IMG/VR virus record: IMGVR_UViG_3300010885_073914
Coordinates: 1-59,579 of that record
DNA: 59,579 nt
Strand: one strand, 5' to 3'
Source: a virus
Part shown: piece after piece, positions 45,801-52,507 of the stretch
How positions within the stretch are numbered: the first letter of the stretch is position 1
How the letters are laid out: every line of letters starts with the position of its first letter
The notes under the pieces: model-generated
Database searches by the model: none
What the model was told of the DNA's origin: nothing
What the model saw: the letters and a program-made list of their open reading frames with translations, nothing else
Translations under genes and position numbers: made by a program

Positions 45801-46263
45801 GATTAATGACTCATTCATAAAGTTAAAAAAAGAAACTCTAAAAAAAGATGTCTATGTTTCTTTAAACAACACTTGGTTTTATGAAGGTCTAGTTTATGAA
45901 AACCAAATCAACCAAAGACAGATAAAGCAGGCCCATCTAGAGCAACAACAGTTTGATACAATTCGTTTCAACACGATTTTATCAAACTCTGTATTTAGCC
46001 TTTGTCCTGAAGGCACAGGCCCCAATACAATTAGACTCTGGGAAAGCATGGCCATAGGTTCAATTCCAGTATTGTTTGAAAATGACTGGGAGCGGCCTTC
46101 TATAGATAACTTAAGTTGGGATGAATTTTCTATAACAATTAGACCCAACCAGGTTGAAGACGTTTTTTACATCTTAAACGAAATTCCTAAAGAAAAAATA
46201 GAAGAAATGAGAACAAACTGCATAAATGCTTATAATTCTATAAGGACAAGGACTTGTTTTTAG
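42856..46263 (+). CDS. Large TPR and exostosin-like glycosyltransferase
   Basis: 1135 residues in several parts. 1-145 are TPR-like helices. At ~150-190 is a DFDPVFYREAHKEL ... HFIEYGRNELRDY unit, often found at the front of multi-domain glycosyltransferases. At ~190-420 is a GT-like domain (VVLFTQYYACDE ... WIKVLANSDIYFDSTLSF). At ~425-540 are TPRs (GFALAALEEKDQTSAIKLFR). The C-terminal third ends in an exostosin/GT47-like pattern with FSLCPEGTGPNTIRLWESMA, GSIPVLFEND and W near the end. It converges with the phosphoribosyltransferase gene (4-base overlap). It likely adds glycan to phage structural proteins or the host surface. Confidence 0.7.
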   Translation: MRVKYKGSIEPNNNWEDLAKKAVELSFRNDFELDPSKSHNYAESSSLLEKSMEVCTSSWPFLRYAELCRDYESKISTYERSVKVEATSLAIARLVYLNSVLDNLDKAKYWLDQLISLYPNDPYIKNFMFLKDTFVGKDKVTRCSLVPYDFDPVFYREAHKELGLQSDIESIFHFIEYGRNELRDYKRPIDIPVVKVVLFTQYYACDEQTKNDIVYCLNKNIENPLINELVLFYDQDELKNELIELSQASDKIRIVKIEERLTFKQWFEFSSQNYSESWIKVLANSDIYFDSTLSFLYNLEYRKDIFYSCSRVDLDDSGNLIPSRITNSKDSPLINNYTSQDCWVYKEDLLPFKSDFKLGYENCDVFLKDHCLASGCHFLNLFNHINCVHVDRRSIKVRGKYEFSPKESSNNSDYEGDWVGFALAALEEKDQTSAIKLFRRSIELKPSASWPYIKLAAMLNDTKEKIELLTEAIKIDNNCWGYIMLIRSFLSTNDYYKANDLLSTLEELVANEAGAEADVLKEVKELKSYIEIKLRTKIYLRVYGNLFKRLRTINSFYSFAKQHKKDLFVYWGEGFQWSSQKFDDLFEKVESISFVEKEFIETNSKNTLDLSLLMNAKGKDLSDKEILEHLKKESFTYFGDECLEDVIDGFSVDNNFYQLLVPKLSLDQSYKVDAILKQFVDGKTFGIFIDNPDTSLLKKEIDKQIEEEPKSVFFVSCNRADLLSSLIEDYPERIVFQEKEFEDTESYEMLGDQTNKLVDLFLLASTNKIISCPCNEITNVSSKMSGVPLIELPGYECKEKTLKPNLIRVHHQLGWQTPAFTEKQAFINHDNNYLCPSDKIYIACPWASIIDFIVSRFQNSIRLSDFYESQEIRNYLENHMRTNGYDSKKLLDYDTHTVCQHIFWHKLIRFWVSHGIKNVHASHLTKNFVHVDGIKFYPWFLVGSNIENPKRNFNMTFKRDRKYLCSFIGATTKAYRSNIRQKINDSFIKLKKETLKKDVYVSLNNTWFYEGLVYENQINQRQIKQAHLEQQQFDTIRFNTILSNSVFSLCPEGTGPNTIRLWESMAIGSIPVLFENDWERPSIDNLSWDEFSITIRPNQVEDVFYILNEIPKEKIEEMRTNCINAYNSIRTRTCF

Positions 46264-46703
46264 TTCTCCCAAGGAAACACTACCCATTGTCTCTCAGTGT
46301 TTCTATCAATTTTTCTTGCCTTAAAGTCTACATTAAACTTTTGTCGTATGTTGAAAAACAAAGAACATGTTTTATAGTTTTTAATCCCATTCTTTTCTAG
46401 TGTCTCGCACACTAAAGATAAGGTGGCACCTTCGTCACATATGTCGTCTACGATAAGTAGTCTCTTGTCTTTGACTTTTTCGTCAACCTCAATTAGTTCT
46501 ACAAAGTTTTTACCATCTCGCAGTTGACATGATGCCACCAGCATAGGCAGATACATGTAGTGGCTTATCATTGTTGCTGGAACCAGACCGCCTCTTTTTA
46601 TTCCAACTACACAATCGGGGTACCATTCCCCAAAATTAATTTGTGCTATTATAGACTTGACATCATCTTTTAGCTGGTCCCATGTGTAAAATATTTTTTC
46701 CAT
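46260..46703 (-). CDS. Phosphoribosyltransferase (hypoxanthine/xanthine type)
   Basis: 147 residues, GAGGGAA site upstream. The PRPP-binding motif RLLIVDDICDEGATL (81-95) and the GIKRGGLVPA loop (34-43) define a type I phosphoribosyltransferase close to bacterial Gpt or Hpt. It would convert a free purine base and PRPP to the nucleotide. It shares a purine-salvage theme with the deoxyribosyltransferase-like gene at 6383. A sigma-70-like promoter lies upstream. Confidence 0.85.
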   Translation of the reverse strand: MEKIFYTWDQLKDDVKSIIAQINFGEWYPDCVVGIKRGGLVPATMISHYMYLPMLVASCQLRDGKNFVELIEVDEKVKDKRLLIVDDICDEGATLSLVCETLEKNGIKNYKTCSLFFNIRQKFNVDFKARKIDRNTERQWVVFPWEN

Positions 46704-46721
46704 TTTGTTCCCTCAAAATGA

Positions 46722-46749
46722 ATTATAGTGTTTTAATTTTGTAAATCAA
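46722..46749 (-). promoter_or_regulatory. Sigma-70-like promoter for the phosphoribosyltransferase
   Basis: Minus strand: TTGATT (46749-46744), 16-base spacer, TATAAT (46727-46722). Four of six -35 positions and all of -10 match. It lies about 20 bases before the ATG, so expression may be early and host-polymerase driven. Confidence 0.55.
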
Positions 46750-46799
46750 CAACACTCATGAACTGTTCACCAAAATGACAAAAATTTTGAACTCATTTT

Positions 46800-47552
46800 T
46801 TATTTGCCTATTGTTTCCTCAATCCATTCTTTGTATCTACTAATTCTTGTATGGCAACTTTCATCTCCGTAATTCGAATCCGTGTTTCCATCCTTTGAAA
46901 GAACTGAGGAATTCACACCTGCGAGCATTCCGTCTATAAATAGGCCGCCTCCACTGTCGCCATGAGATATTAAAAATTCCAACTCAGTTGGATTCTTCCT
47001 GTTCATAACACAGAAAACCGCACCATCTGAAACTGCTTCTATCTTATTAGAGCCAGCTCTTTTTACGTCTCCTTCTTTTTTAGAGCCGGTTAGTCCTGTT
47101 CCTGTTCTGCCGAATCCTGCTATACCACATGTCTTTCCTATTTCATCTTTGTTTCCATAAAGTTTTGGATAATGCGAAATTTTAATTTTTCCTTTTACTT
47201 TGCACAAAGCCAAGTCTCCTGGCCCGAAGTCTCCTTTAAAATCAGGACACATGAAGGTTTCTTGTATTGGTATTTCTACTCCTTCAAAAAAGACGCATGT
47301 GCTTTTGGCGTCTTTTACAACATGGCCTGCTGTTATAACCCATACTTCTGATATGGCCGTGCAACTTCCAAAATATTTTATTTCTTTTCCTTTTTCTTCA
47401 AGAGTGCCACCTAATTTAAGAACGCACTCATGTTCTTTTCCGTATTTTAGGTATCTTTCATCCTGAACGTCGTGTCTTATTGTACCACCAAAACTAACTC
47501 CACTTAAAGCAAGCAATAAAGTTGCTACACTGATTATTGTCGTTTTTTTCAT
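46800..47552 (-). CDS. Secreted trypsin-like serine protease (S1)
   Basis: 250 residues. Signal peptide MKKTTIISVATLLLALSGVS then GG. Catalytic triad in the right order: VITAGHVV (His77), GDLALCKV (Asp113) and SHGDSGGG (Ser200). The WVITAGH, GIAGFG and DGAVFCV features match the S1 fold; several Cys allow disulphides. The product is expected in the periplasm or outside the cell. AAGGAG upstream, with a late-type ACTAAATA box ~57 bases before the ATG. In a phage it could cut host envelope proteins or mature virion proteins; role not known. Confidence 0.88.
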   Translation of the reverse strand: MKKTTIISVATLLLALSGVSFGGTIRHDVQDERYLKYGKEHECVLKLGGTLEEKGKEIKYFGSCTAISEVWVITAGHVVKDAKSTCVFFEGVEIPIQETFMCPDFKGDFGPGDLALCKVKGKIKISHYPKLYGNKDEIGKTCGIAGFGRTGTGLTGSKKEGDVKRAGSNKIEAVSDGAVFCVMNRKNPTELEFLISHGDSGGGLFIDGMLAGVNSSVLSKDGNTDSNYGDESCHTRISRYKEWIEETIGK

Positions 47553-47608
47553 TTTACTCCTTCATTCGTTTTAGTCCTTCGTCTGGATTCTATTGGTGTA
47601 AGCCTTTA

Positions 47609-47616
47609 TATTTAGT
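47609..47616 (-). promoter_or_regulatory. Late promoter ACTAAATA for the trypsin-like gene
   Basis: Minus-strand octamer 56 bases before ATG 47552, leaving a ~50-base leader with an AAGGAG site. It is divergent from a consensus sigma-70 promoter 4 bases away on the plus strand. Confidence 0.6.
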
Positions 47617-47619
47617 TGT

Positions 47620-47648
47620 TTGACAAGCAAAAGAGTGATGGTTATAAT
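47620..47648 (+). promoter_or_regulatory. Perfect consensus sigma-70 promoter
   Basis: TTGACA (47620-47625), exactly 17 bases, TATAAT (47643-47648). It is the only full-consensus promoter I saw in the window. The expected start (about 7 bases after the -10) falls at 47655, which is the ATG of a 44-codon frame. Confidence 0.85.
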
Positions 47649-47654
47649 AGAGGT

Positions 47655-47789
47655 ATGATTCAATATTTGCTGCATTTATTGGGTTTTTGCCCTTGTTCTC
47701 ATTTTCACTTTGACATCAAGGACCTTTTTTTACTGTTTCCCTCGGCCTATCTTTGCCTACAATATATTTTTACCAAACTTTGGAAATAA
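47655..47789 (+). CDS. Possible leaderless small hydrophobic protein, 44 residues
   Basis: ATG at the predicted +1 of the consensus promoter. The product MIQYLLHLLGFCPCSHFHF... is hydrophobic with two Cys and three His near residues 12-18 and ends KLWK. GAGG sits only 1 base before the ATG, too close for normal use. The stop is 9 bases before the next ATG (47799), where an AAAGG site overlaps it. It could equally be a leader without coding role. Confidence 0.4.
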   Translation: MIQYLLHLLGFCPCSHFHFDIKDLFLLFPSAYLCLQYIFTKLWK

Positions 47790-47798
47790 AGGAAAAAC

Positions 47799-48413
47799 AT
47801 GTATTTAATTACAGATAAAGAAAATAAAACATTTGGTGGTTTTTTGTGGACCAACGAAACCACAAATGAGACAGATAATCCAAATCATTACTTTCGCTTA
47901 TATGATTCTTTAGAATCGGCAATCTACTTGTGCCCTTTCTTTGGACACAAGGAGTTTAACGTCTGGGAAGCCGAAGGCTCTGGTGAATGCATAGAGGAAA
48001 GAACATCTAAAAAGTTCTCTATATGCAAAACTTTATCTATAAAAGAAGTCTCGTTGCCTAGTAATGAGAAAAGAATGTTAGCCGCTATCCTGTGCTCGCT
48101 TAACATAGTAAAGGACCAAGAGTTCATTAGCTGGTGCTCCTCGTATCTAAAAAATGAAGATAGAACCAAAGAAAAAGCCTTCATTGTAAAAGAGTCTTTT
48201 GCCAACCTAGAAGAAGACTGTGAGAGATTTAGTTGTGCGATACCACTTCTTTCGTCCCTATCAGCAGAAGATAGAACGGTAGAGTTAACAGCCTACTCGA
48301 TCTTCAGAGCAATTTCAGACTCCGTTGATCTTGAAGAAAAGATTGAGCTGAATAAGGTACTTAAAATAGCCTCTTTCATCCCAGCAAATGAGATAGCTTC
48401 TATAATTAATTAG
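47799..48413 (+). CDS. Unknown protein, helical C-terminus
   Basis: 204 residues; AAAGGA 6 bases before the ATG. The N-terminal ~75 residues (YFRLYDSLESAIYLCPFFGH ... FNVWEAEGSGE ... SICKTLSIKEV) resemble a small phage beta domain that I recall as similar to DUF7666; this is uncertain. The C-terminal ~130 residues are helical with repeats like ELNKVLKIASFIP. It is driven by the consensus promoter at 47620. No catalytic residues visible. Confidence 0.5.
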   Translation: MYLITDKENKTFGGFLWTNETTNETDNPNHYFRLYDSLESAIYLCPFFGHKEFNVWEAEGSGECIEERTSKKFSICKTLSIKEVSLPSNEKRMLAAILCSLNIVKDQEFISWCSSYLKNEDRTKEKAFIVKESFANLEEDCERFSCAIPLLSSLSAEDRTVELTAYSIFRAISDSVDLEEKIELNKVLKIASFIPANEIASIIN

Positions 48414-48418
48414 TTGTG

Positions 48419-48426
48419 CATAAATA
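48419..48426 (+). promoter_or_regulatory. Late promoter CATAAATA directly before a start codon
   Basis: CATAAATA ends 4 bases before ATG 48431 within the short palindrome TGCATAAATAATGCA. No ribosome-binding site is present between box and ATG. Confidence 0.55.
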
Positions 48427-48430
48427 ATGC

Positions 48431-48925
48431 ATGGCTAAGTATTACAACATCTCTATAGAAGAGATGAATGAGTTCTTGGTACGCCAAGGGTTCACTAGAA
48501 TTCCGCAAGAAATGCTCCCAAATACTAGAGAATTAGTATATGGTAAAAGAGTGGATGCAATAGGCATACCACTAACAATAAGGGTTTATACCGGAATCGA
48601 CTCTTCTGGCCAGTCTAGAGACGTTGGCGAAGATGCAATGAGGGTTGTTCTGTTTACTAAGATTCCGGATGTACAAAACCCTAGCAAAATGGTTACAAAG
48701 CAATTATTTGGCTCTAAAAGAGTACATAGAGTCGCTGGGTGGGCCAAAAACCTACAATCCAGAATAAATGAAGTAATAGAAAAAGCCAAGCAGCAAAAAA
48801 TATGCGACAAGTGTGGACTTCCAATGATTCTTAGGGAAGGCAAAAGCAAGACAACAGGGTCACCATATAGCTTTTATGGTTGCTCTGGTTATCCATCCTG
48901 CACAAACACCAAGCCAGTCAATTAG
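48431..48925 (+). CDS. Zinc-ribbon protein with topoisomerase-type C4 finger
   Basis: 164 residues. The C-terminal C-x2-C ... C-x5-C pattern (Cys125, 128, 151, 157) with LREGKSKTTGSPYSFYGCSG matches the C4 zinc ribbon of topoisomerase I C-termini, here fused to an N-terminal ~115-residue domain (FNRELVYGKR-like region, then VYTGID ... DAMRVVLFTKIP) I do not recognise. DNA or RNA binding is likely. There is no Shine-Dalgarno site; a late-type box abuts the ATG. The 3' end touches the convergent neighbour. Confidence 0.65.
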   Translation: MAKYYNISIEEMNEFLVRQGFTRIPQEMLPNTRELVYGKRVDAIGIPLTIRVYTGIDSSGQSRDVGEDAMRVVLFTKIPDVQNPSKMVTKQLFGSKRVHRVAGWAKNLQSRINEVIEKAKQQKICDKCGLPMILREGKSKTTGSPYSFYGCSGYPSCTNTKPVN

Positions 48926-49540
48926 TCACCAAGGTCTAGAAGACTTTAGCCCCACAGACTTGGCATATCTAGCTATGTTGCAAGACCAGTAACCAGGAGT
49001 GGTCCTGTCTTTCTTTTGCGAGCATTTGTGTCTTGCTCTAAAACTCTTTGCTCTAGCAGGGCTGCTGTTTTTTATTGAAAGGCCTGATGCCTTTGAGTCC
49101 CCAAATCTAACGGTCTTAACCTTACCGCCAGATGTTTTTACAAAAACCTTAAACTTTTTTGGTCCGCCTGGTGTTCTCATTGGTTTGTTTAAAGGTCCCT
49201 TTTTATTCCCTGATTTGTTCTTTTTTCCTTCTGATATCAATTCTTTATCAACAATCGGAGCATCTAAGTGAAAAACTCTTCCATTAACTTCCACAACAGA
49301 ACCTATGTCCGTATCTAAAAGATCTGCGTCTTCGTCGTTGACCTTTATTAGATCATTTTCGTATAAATCTCTAACCTCATTGATTAGATCAAAGTAAGAT
49401 TTGCTATAAACTCTAAAAGCATTCTCACATAGAGAAATTTTATTGTCTATGTGGTATTGAAGATTTTCACTTATTTTTACCTTCTTTACAAGCTCCATTG
49501 GAGTTGAAGGCTTATTGTTTACATAATCTTTAAAGCTCAT
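48926..49540 (-). CDS. Basic protein with targeting-like N-terminus (MSFKDYV)
   Basis: 204 residues from ATG 49540. I prefer this start because it gives the shared M-x-F-K-x-Y-V N-terminus and avoids overlap with the divergent gene at 49593; the open frame extends to 49723. The C-terminal ~75 residues are very basic: KFKVFVKTSGGKVKTVRFGD ... SFRARHKCSQKKDRTTPGYW, then C-N. This domain type occurs in large phage proteins that I believe are virion-associated. No ribosome-binding site; it may be a head-packaged DNA-binding protein (inference). Confidence 0.55.
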   Translation of the reverse strand: MSFKDYVNNKPSTPMELVKKVKISENLQYHIDNKISLCENAFRVYSKSYFDLINEVRDLYENDLIKVNDEDADLLDTDIGSVVEVNGRVFHLDAPIVDKELISEGKKNKSGNKKGPLNKPMRTPGGPKKFKVFVKTSGGKVKTVRFGDSKASGLSIKNSSPARAKSFRARHKCSQKKDRTTPGYWSCNIARYAKSVGLKSSRPW

Positions 49541-49579
49541 AAAATTATGTATGCTGCCAATGGTTTTTTTGGGTTTTTG

Positions 49580-49587
49580 TATAAATA
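49580..49587 (+). promoter_or_regulatory. Late promoter TATAAATA
   Basis: Exact T4 late consensus TATAAATA, 5 bases before ATG 49593. The expected +1 coincides with the start codon, and there is no Shine-Dalgarno site. Confidence 0.65.
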
Positions 49588-49592
49588 TTCTC

Positions 49593-49862
49593 ATGGAACT
49601 CCCATTCTCAGAAAAAAGCCTAGGGAACAACAACTTCATTAGAACCTTTTCTAGCGATGTTGATTCGCATGAGCTCAAATGGCACAGAGACAAAGAAGAT
49701 AGGACTGTTACGCCCTTAAACAAGAATGACTGGCTTTTTCAGCGAGACAATGAACTACCCCGTCCTCTGGACAAAGAAATCACTATAAAAGCAAATGAAT
49801 GGCATAGGGTAATAAAGGGAACAAGCGAATTAGTAGTGAGAGTCTTAAAACATGAAAAATAA
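49593..49862 (+). CDS. Conserved-type phage protein with WHRD motif
   Basis: 89 residues (start 49593, MELPFSEKSLG). The pattern NFIRTFSSDVDSHELKWHRD, EDRTV, NDWLFQRDNELPRPL and EWHRVIKG is one I associate with a small cupin-like protein of T4-like marine phages. Three His and several acidic residues could hold a metal. Leaderless start suggested by the TATAAATA box. It overlaps the caspase-like gene by 11 bases, so the two are coupled. Confidence 0.65.
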   Translation: MELPFSEKSLGNNNFIRTFSSDVDSHELKWHRDKEDRTVTPLNKNDWLFQRDNELPRPLDKEITIKANEWHRVIKGTSELVVRVLKHEK

Positions 49863-50805
49863 AATACTAATCATTGTGTGTTTGTTGTTGGCTTCAATTA
49901 TATTGTTTTCCAAGAATGGAAGCTTTTATGGAGCAAAAGAAGTTGGACTCCCTTTCGATGTTAACGACAAAGACAATAACCGGGCTCTACTCTTCACAAT
50001 GACAGACGAGTCAGGCAGAATGAGAAATATAGATTTGATGCGAAGCGTTTTTGAAAACGGCAAGTTAGGATTTAAGTGTGAATACTATCACAACAAAACT
50101 TCTTCTTACATTTATGGAAAAATCAAAGAAACGGTTAAGCAAATGGATCAAGACGGAACCCTTCTTCTTTACCTAAACAGTCATGGCGGTGGTTCTGGGA
50201 AGAATTTTGGTATGACCACTAATGGAGGATGGTTTAAGTTTGGTGAGGTTCTTAAATCAATATCATCTGTTAAAAAAATAAAAAGGCTAATAGTTCTTGT
50301 TGATACATGCCACGCGGAAGGAGCCATTAATGAGGGCTTTGAAGGCGGCGGCAAACTAATTAAGAACGTGAACACAATGATGGTGGAGCTCCCAGATAGT
50401 TATGGTCGTTGGCCAAACCCTTCTCTTAGGATTCCTTCTTTTATGAGGTTCTTCGAGAAAGACAACAATACATTTTATTATGGAGAGAATAGTGAAGCAT
50501 ATGAAGAAGCTTTAATAATCACATCATCAAGTGCCCAAGATCTATCTATGAGAGGAACTTTTGCTTCAAACTTTAAGAAAGCTTTTGACAAGGTAAGCTC
50601 CCAAGAAGACGTAAAAGTAATAGACTTCTTGAAGACATTTGCTTTATCACACTCACAAGGAGGCCAGCAGCCATACTACAAATGTATACCAAATTCTATA
50701 TTGAATGAGTCCCTTTTTAAAGGCTTCCCTGCTAGGTCAATTCCAATATCCGATAAAAATGATTCTAGTTCTTCATTCAAAAGAGATTATATTTTGGTGC
50801 CATAA
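49852..50805 (+). CDS. Caspase-like cysteine protease (peptidase C14 / metacaspase type) with N-terminal membrane anchor
   Basis: 317 residues. Residues 1-20 are a membrane anchor or signal peptide (KILIIVCLLLASIILF). The catalytic dyad is plain: GTLLLYLNSHGGG with His111, and LIVLVDTCHAEGA with Cys153, 42 residues apart as in caspases and metacaspases. An upstream strand RALLFTM and helices fit the p20-type core. The C-terminal ~100 residues continue helically with KKAFDKVSS. Expected in the periplasm or at the membrane. The ATG overlaps the WHRD gene. Substrate unknown; caspase folds in bacteria often act in cell-death or defence systems. Confidence 0.8.
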   Translation: MKNKILIIVCLLLASIILFSKNGSFYGAKEVGLPFDVNDKDNNRALLFTMTDESGRMRNIDLMRSVFENGKLGFKCEYYHNKTSSYIYGKIKETVKQMDQDGTLLLYLNSHGGGSGKNFGMTTNGGWFKFGEVLKSISSVKKIKRLIVLVDTCHAEGAINEGFEGGGKLIKNVNTMMVELPDSYGRWPNPSLRIPSFMRFFEKDNNTFYYGENSEAYEEALIITSSSAQDLSMRGTFASNFKKAFDKVSSQEDVKVIDFLKTFALSHSQGGQQPYYKCIPNSILNESLFKGFPARSIPISDKNDSSSSFKRDYILVP

Positions 50806-50807
50806 TA

Positions 50808-51677
50808 CTAAAGGTTAGATACAAAATTCTTAAAAGTACTGTTTGCTAAAGTGAAAAGCTTCTCTGTTTCATCCATTAAGTCGTTCACTTCACTGTAAGA
50901 AATACCATATCCAAAAACAACGCATCTGACACAATCATTTGGAACGTTTATTCCTGAATATACACACTGTCTAACTATTGGGTCCAATAACTTCGACGTG
51001 TCTTCCTTGGGATGTGTTTTGTTAAATTCAATTAGGCTATCAGGAAGAATAGGTAAAAGATTACTTTTTTCTTTATCAAACTCTCTGTAGTCTGATCCGC
51101 CGTTATTTCCATGACCAAAAAATCCTGCGTACTTTCCCTCCAAATGGTTCTTTAAAAGCTTAATGTTCTTTTCATTCTTTTCTATTGCTCTTGTCTTTTT
51201 GCTATTCTTTATGTCGTCTTCTCCCAACATATCTTTTGCTTCATCTGCTGTTATCGTGAGGCTTGCACAAACGAGTCTGTCAAAGAAACTCTTAACCACG
51301 CTGCTGCAAGCACTCCAGTTGATGGGTGTGATTACAAAAAAACCATCACATTCTTCTAGTTTCTTATAGACATCTTCTTCATGCATTAGATCCTTTGGAT
51401 CAGATTTCTTGCTATAGCAATCACAGGGCCAATGACAGTGAAAGCTGCTAGTGCTTGTACATCCTTTGCACGGCAGAACGTTTATACCGTCACATTTAAC
51501 AGATAAGTCTATGGTTTCAAAAGATACCGAATCTTTAAAATCTTCTTTTATCCTGTTAGCTAATTTGTGCGTCTTGCTTAACTCGTCAGGACAGCAATTA
51601 GAAGATCTGGCGGATCCTACTATTAGGACAACCTTTTTTTTATTCTTGGTTTTTACGAATTCTAGAAATGTTGACAT
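50808..51677 (-). CDS. NAD(P)H-dependent FMN reductase / flavodoxin-fold protein with targeting-like N-terminus
   Basis: 289 residues. After a targeting-like start MSTFLEFVKTK, a flavodoxin-like domain begins KVVLIVGSARSSN (FMN phosphate loop). A Cys-rich insertion follows, PCKGCTSTSSFHCHWPCDCY, as in oxidoreductases with a Cys-cluster; then ECDGFFVITPINWSACSSVV and KSFFDRLVCASL, as in NADPH-FMN reductases. The C-terminus from ~190 is longer than the family norm and has KYAGFFGHGNNGG. A redox role in the infected cell or injection as cargo is possible. Its start is close to the divergent hydrolase gene. Confidence 0.72.
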   Translation of the reverse strand: MSTFLEFVKTKNKKKVVLIVGSARSSNCCPDELSKTHKLANRIKEDFKDSVSFETIDLSVKCDGINVLPCKGCTSTSSFHCHWPCDCYSKKSDPKDLMHEEDVYKKLEECDGFFVITPINWSACSSVVKSFFDRLVCASLTITADEAKDMLGEDDIKNSKKTRAIEKNEKNIKLLKNHLEGKYAGFFGHGNNGGSDYREFDKEKSNLLPILPDSLIEFNKTHPKEDTSKLLDPIVRQCVYSGINVPNDCVRCVVFGYGISYSEVNDLMDETEKLFTLANSTFKNFVSNL

Positions 51678-51715
51678 AAATTAAAACTTGTATTTGAAGT
51701 ACTACATATATAGCG

Positions 51716-52507
51716 ATGAAGATACTAGTTTGCGACCCATCGTTTTATCAAATAGATTATGAAATTAATCCCTGGATGAGTGTGTCACATAAGGCGGACA
51801 CAAACTTAGCTATTCAACAATGGAATACACTCATAAATGAATTGCTGGGACTGGGAGTTGATGTAGTAAGAATACCACCTCAGTCCGGTCTGCCCGACAT
51901 GGTGTTCACCGCCAATGGTGGAGTAATGGCATATAATTATGTTATTTTGTCCAACTTTAAACACAAAGAAAGGCAAGATGAAAAAGAGTTCTTTAAGAAG
52001 TGGTTTAATGAAAACGGCATTAGAGTTATAGAAATCAGCAACGGCATTAGATTTGAAGGAGCGGGAGATTGCCTTGTAAAAGACCATACGGTCTTTATGG
52101 GATACGGATTTAGAACTGACCAAGAAGCTTATTACGATAACATTTGGGATGTTTTGGATATGAGGTCTTTTAGATTAAGACTTTTTGATCCGTACTTTTA
52201 CCACCTTGATACTTGCTTTTGCCCATTAAACAAAAATCAGATTCTTATTTACCCTGAGGCGTTTGACAAAAACGATCTAGTGAATCTGAGAAGAAATAAT
52301 TTTGAGCTACTCTGTGTTCCTAAAGAAGATGCTCATAAGTTTGCATGTAATGCCGTTCTAGTGGGTGACCATATTTTGATTCCAAAAGGCTGTGATGAGA
52401 CTAGGGATATACTTACTCAAAACTACTATATTGTTCACGAACTAGACATGAGCGAGTTTATCAAAGCCGGTGGGGCTTGTAAGTGCTTAACTATGGTCGT
52501 TGGCTGA
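51716..52507 (+). CDS. Dimethylargininase/arginine deiminase-superfamily hydrolase
   Basis: 263 residues, usual length for DDAH-type enzymes. Visible active-site motifs: GLPDMVFTANGG (Asp61, Asn67), FEGAGDCL (Glu114, Asp118), YHLDTCFCPL (His163, Asp165) and the C-terminal GGACKCLTM with the nucleophile Cys257. The fold cleaves or transfers guanidino groups of arginine derivatives. The substrate of a phage enzyme is unknown; arginine or methylarginine are candidates. It is followed by an MscL-like gene on the other strand, overlapping 3' ends by 17 bases. Confidence 0.8.
   Translation: MKILVCDPSFYQIDYEINPWMSVSHKADTNLAIQQWNTLINELLGLGVDVVRIPPQSGLPDMVFTANGGVMAYNYVILSNFKHKERQDEKEFFKKWFNENGIRVIEISNGIRFEGAGDCLVKDHTVFMGYGFRTDQEAYYDNIWDVLDMRSFRLRLFDPYFYHLDTCFCPLNKNQILIYPEAFDKNDLVNLRRNNFELLCVPKEDAHKFACNAVLVGDHILIPKGCDETRDILTQNYYIVHELDMSEFIKAGGACKCLTMVVG

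Noticed and set aside
48417-48431. Small palindrome TGCATAAATAATGCA as an operator
   Set aside because: Only 5 bp arms in AT-rich DNA; the TAAATA box explains the site better.
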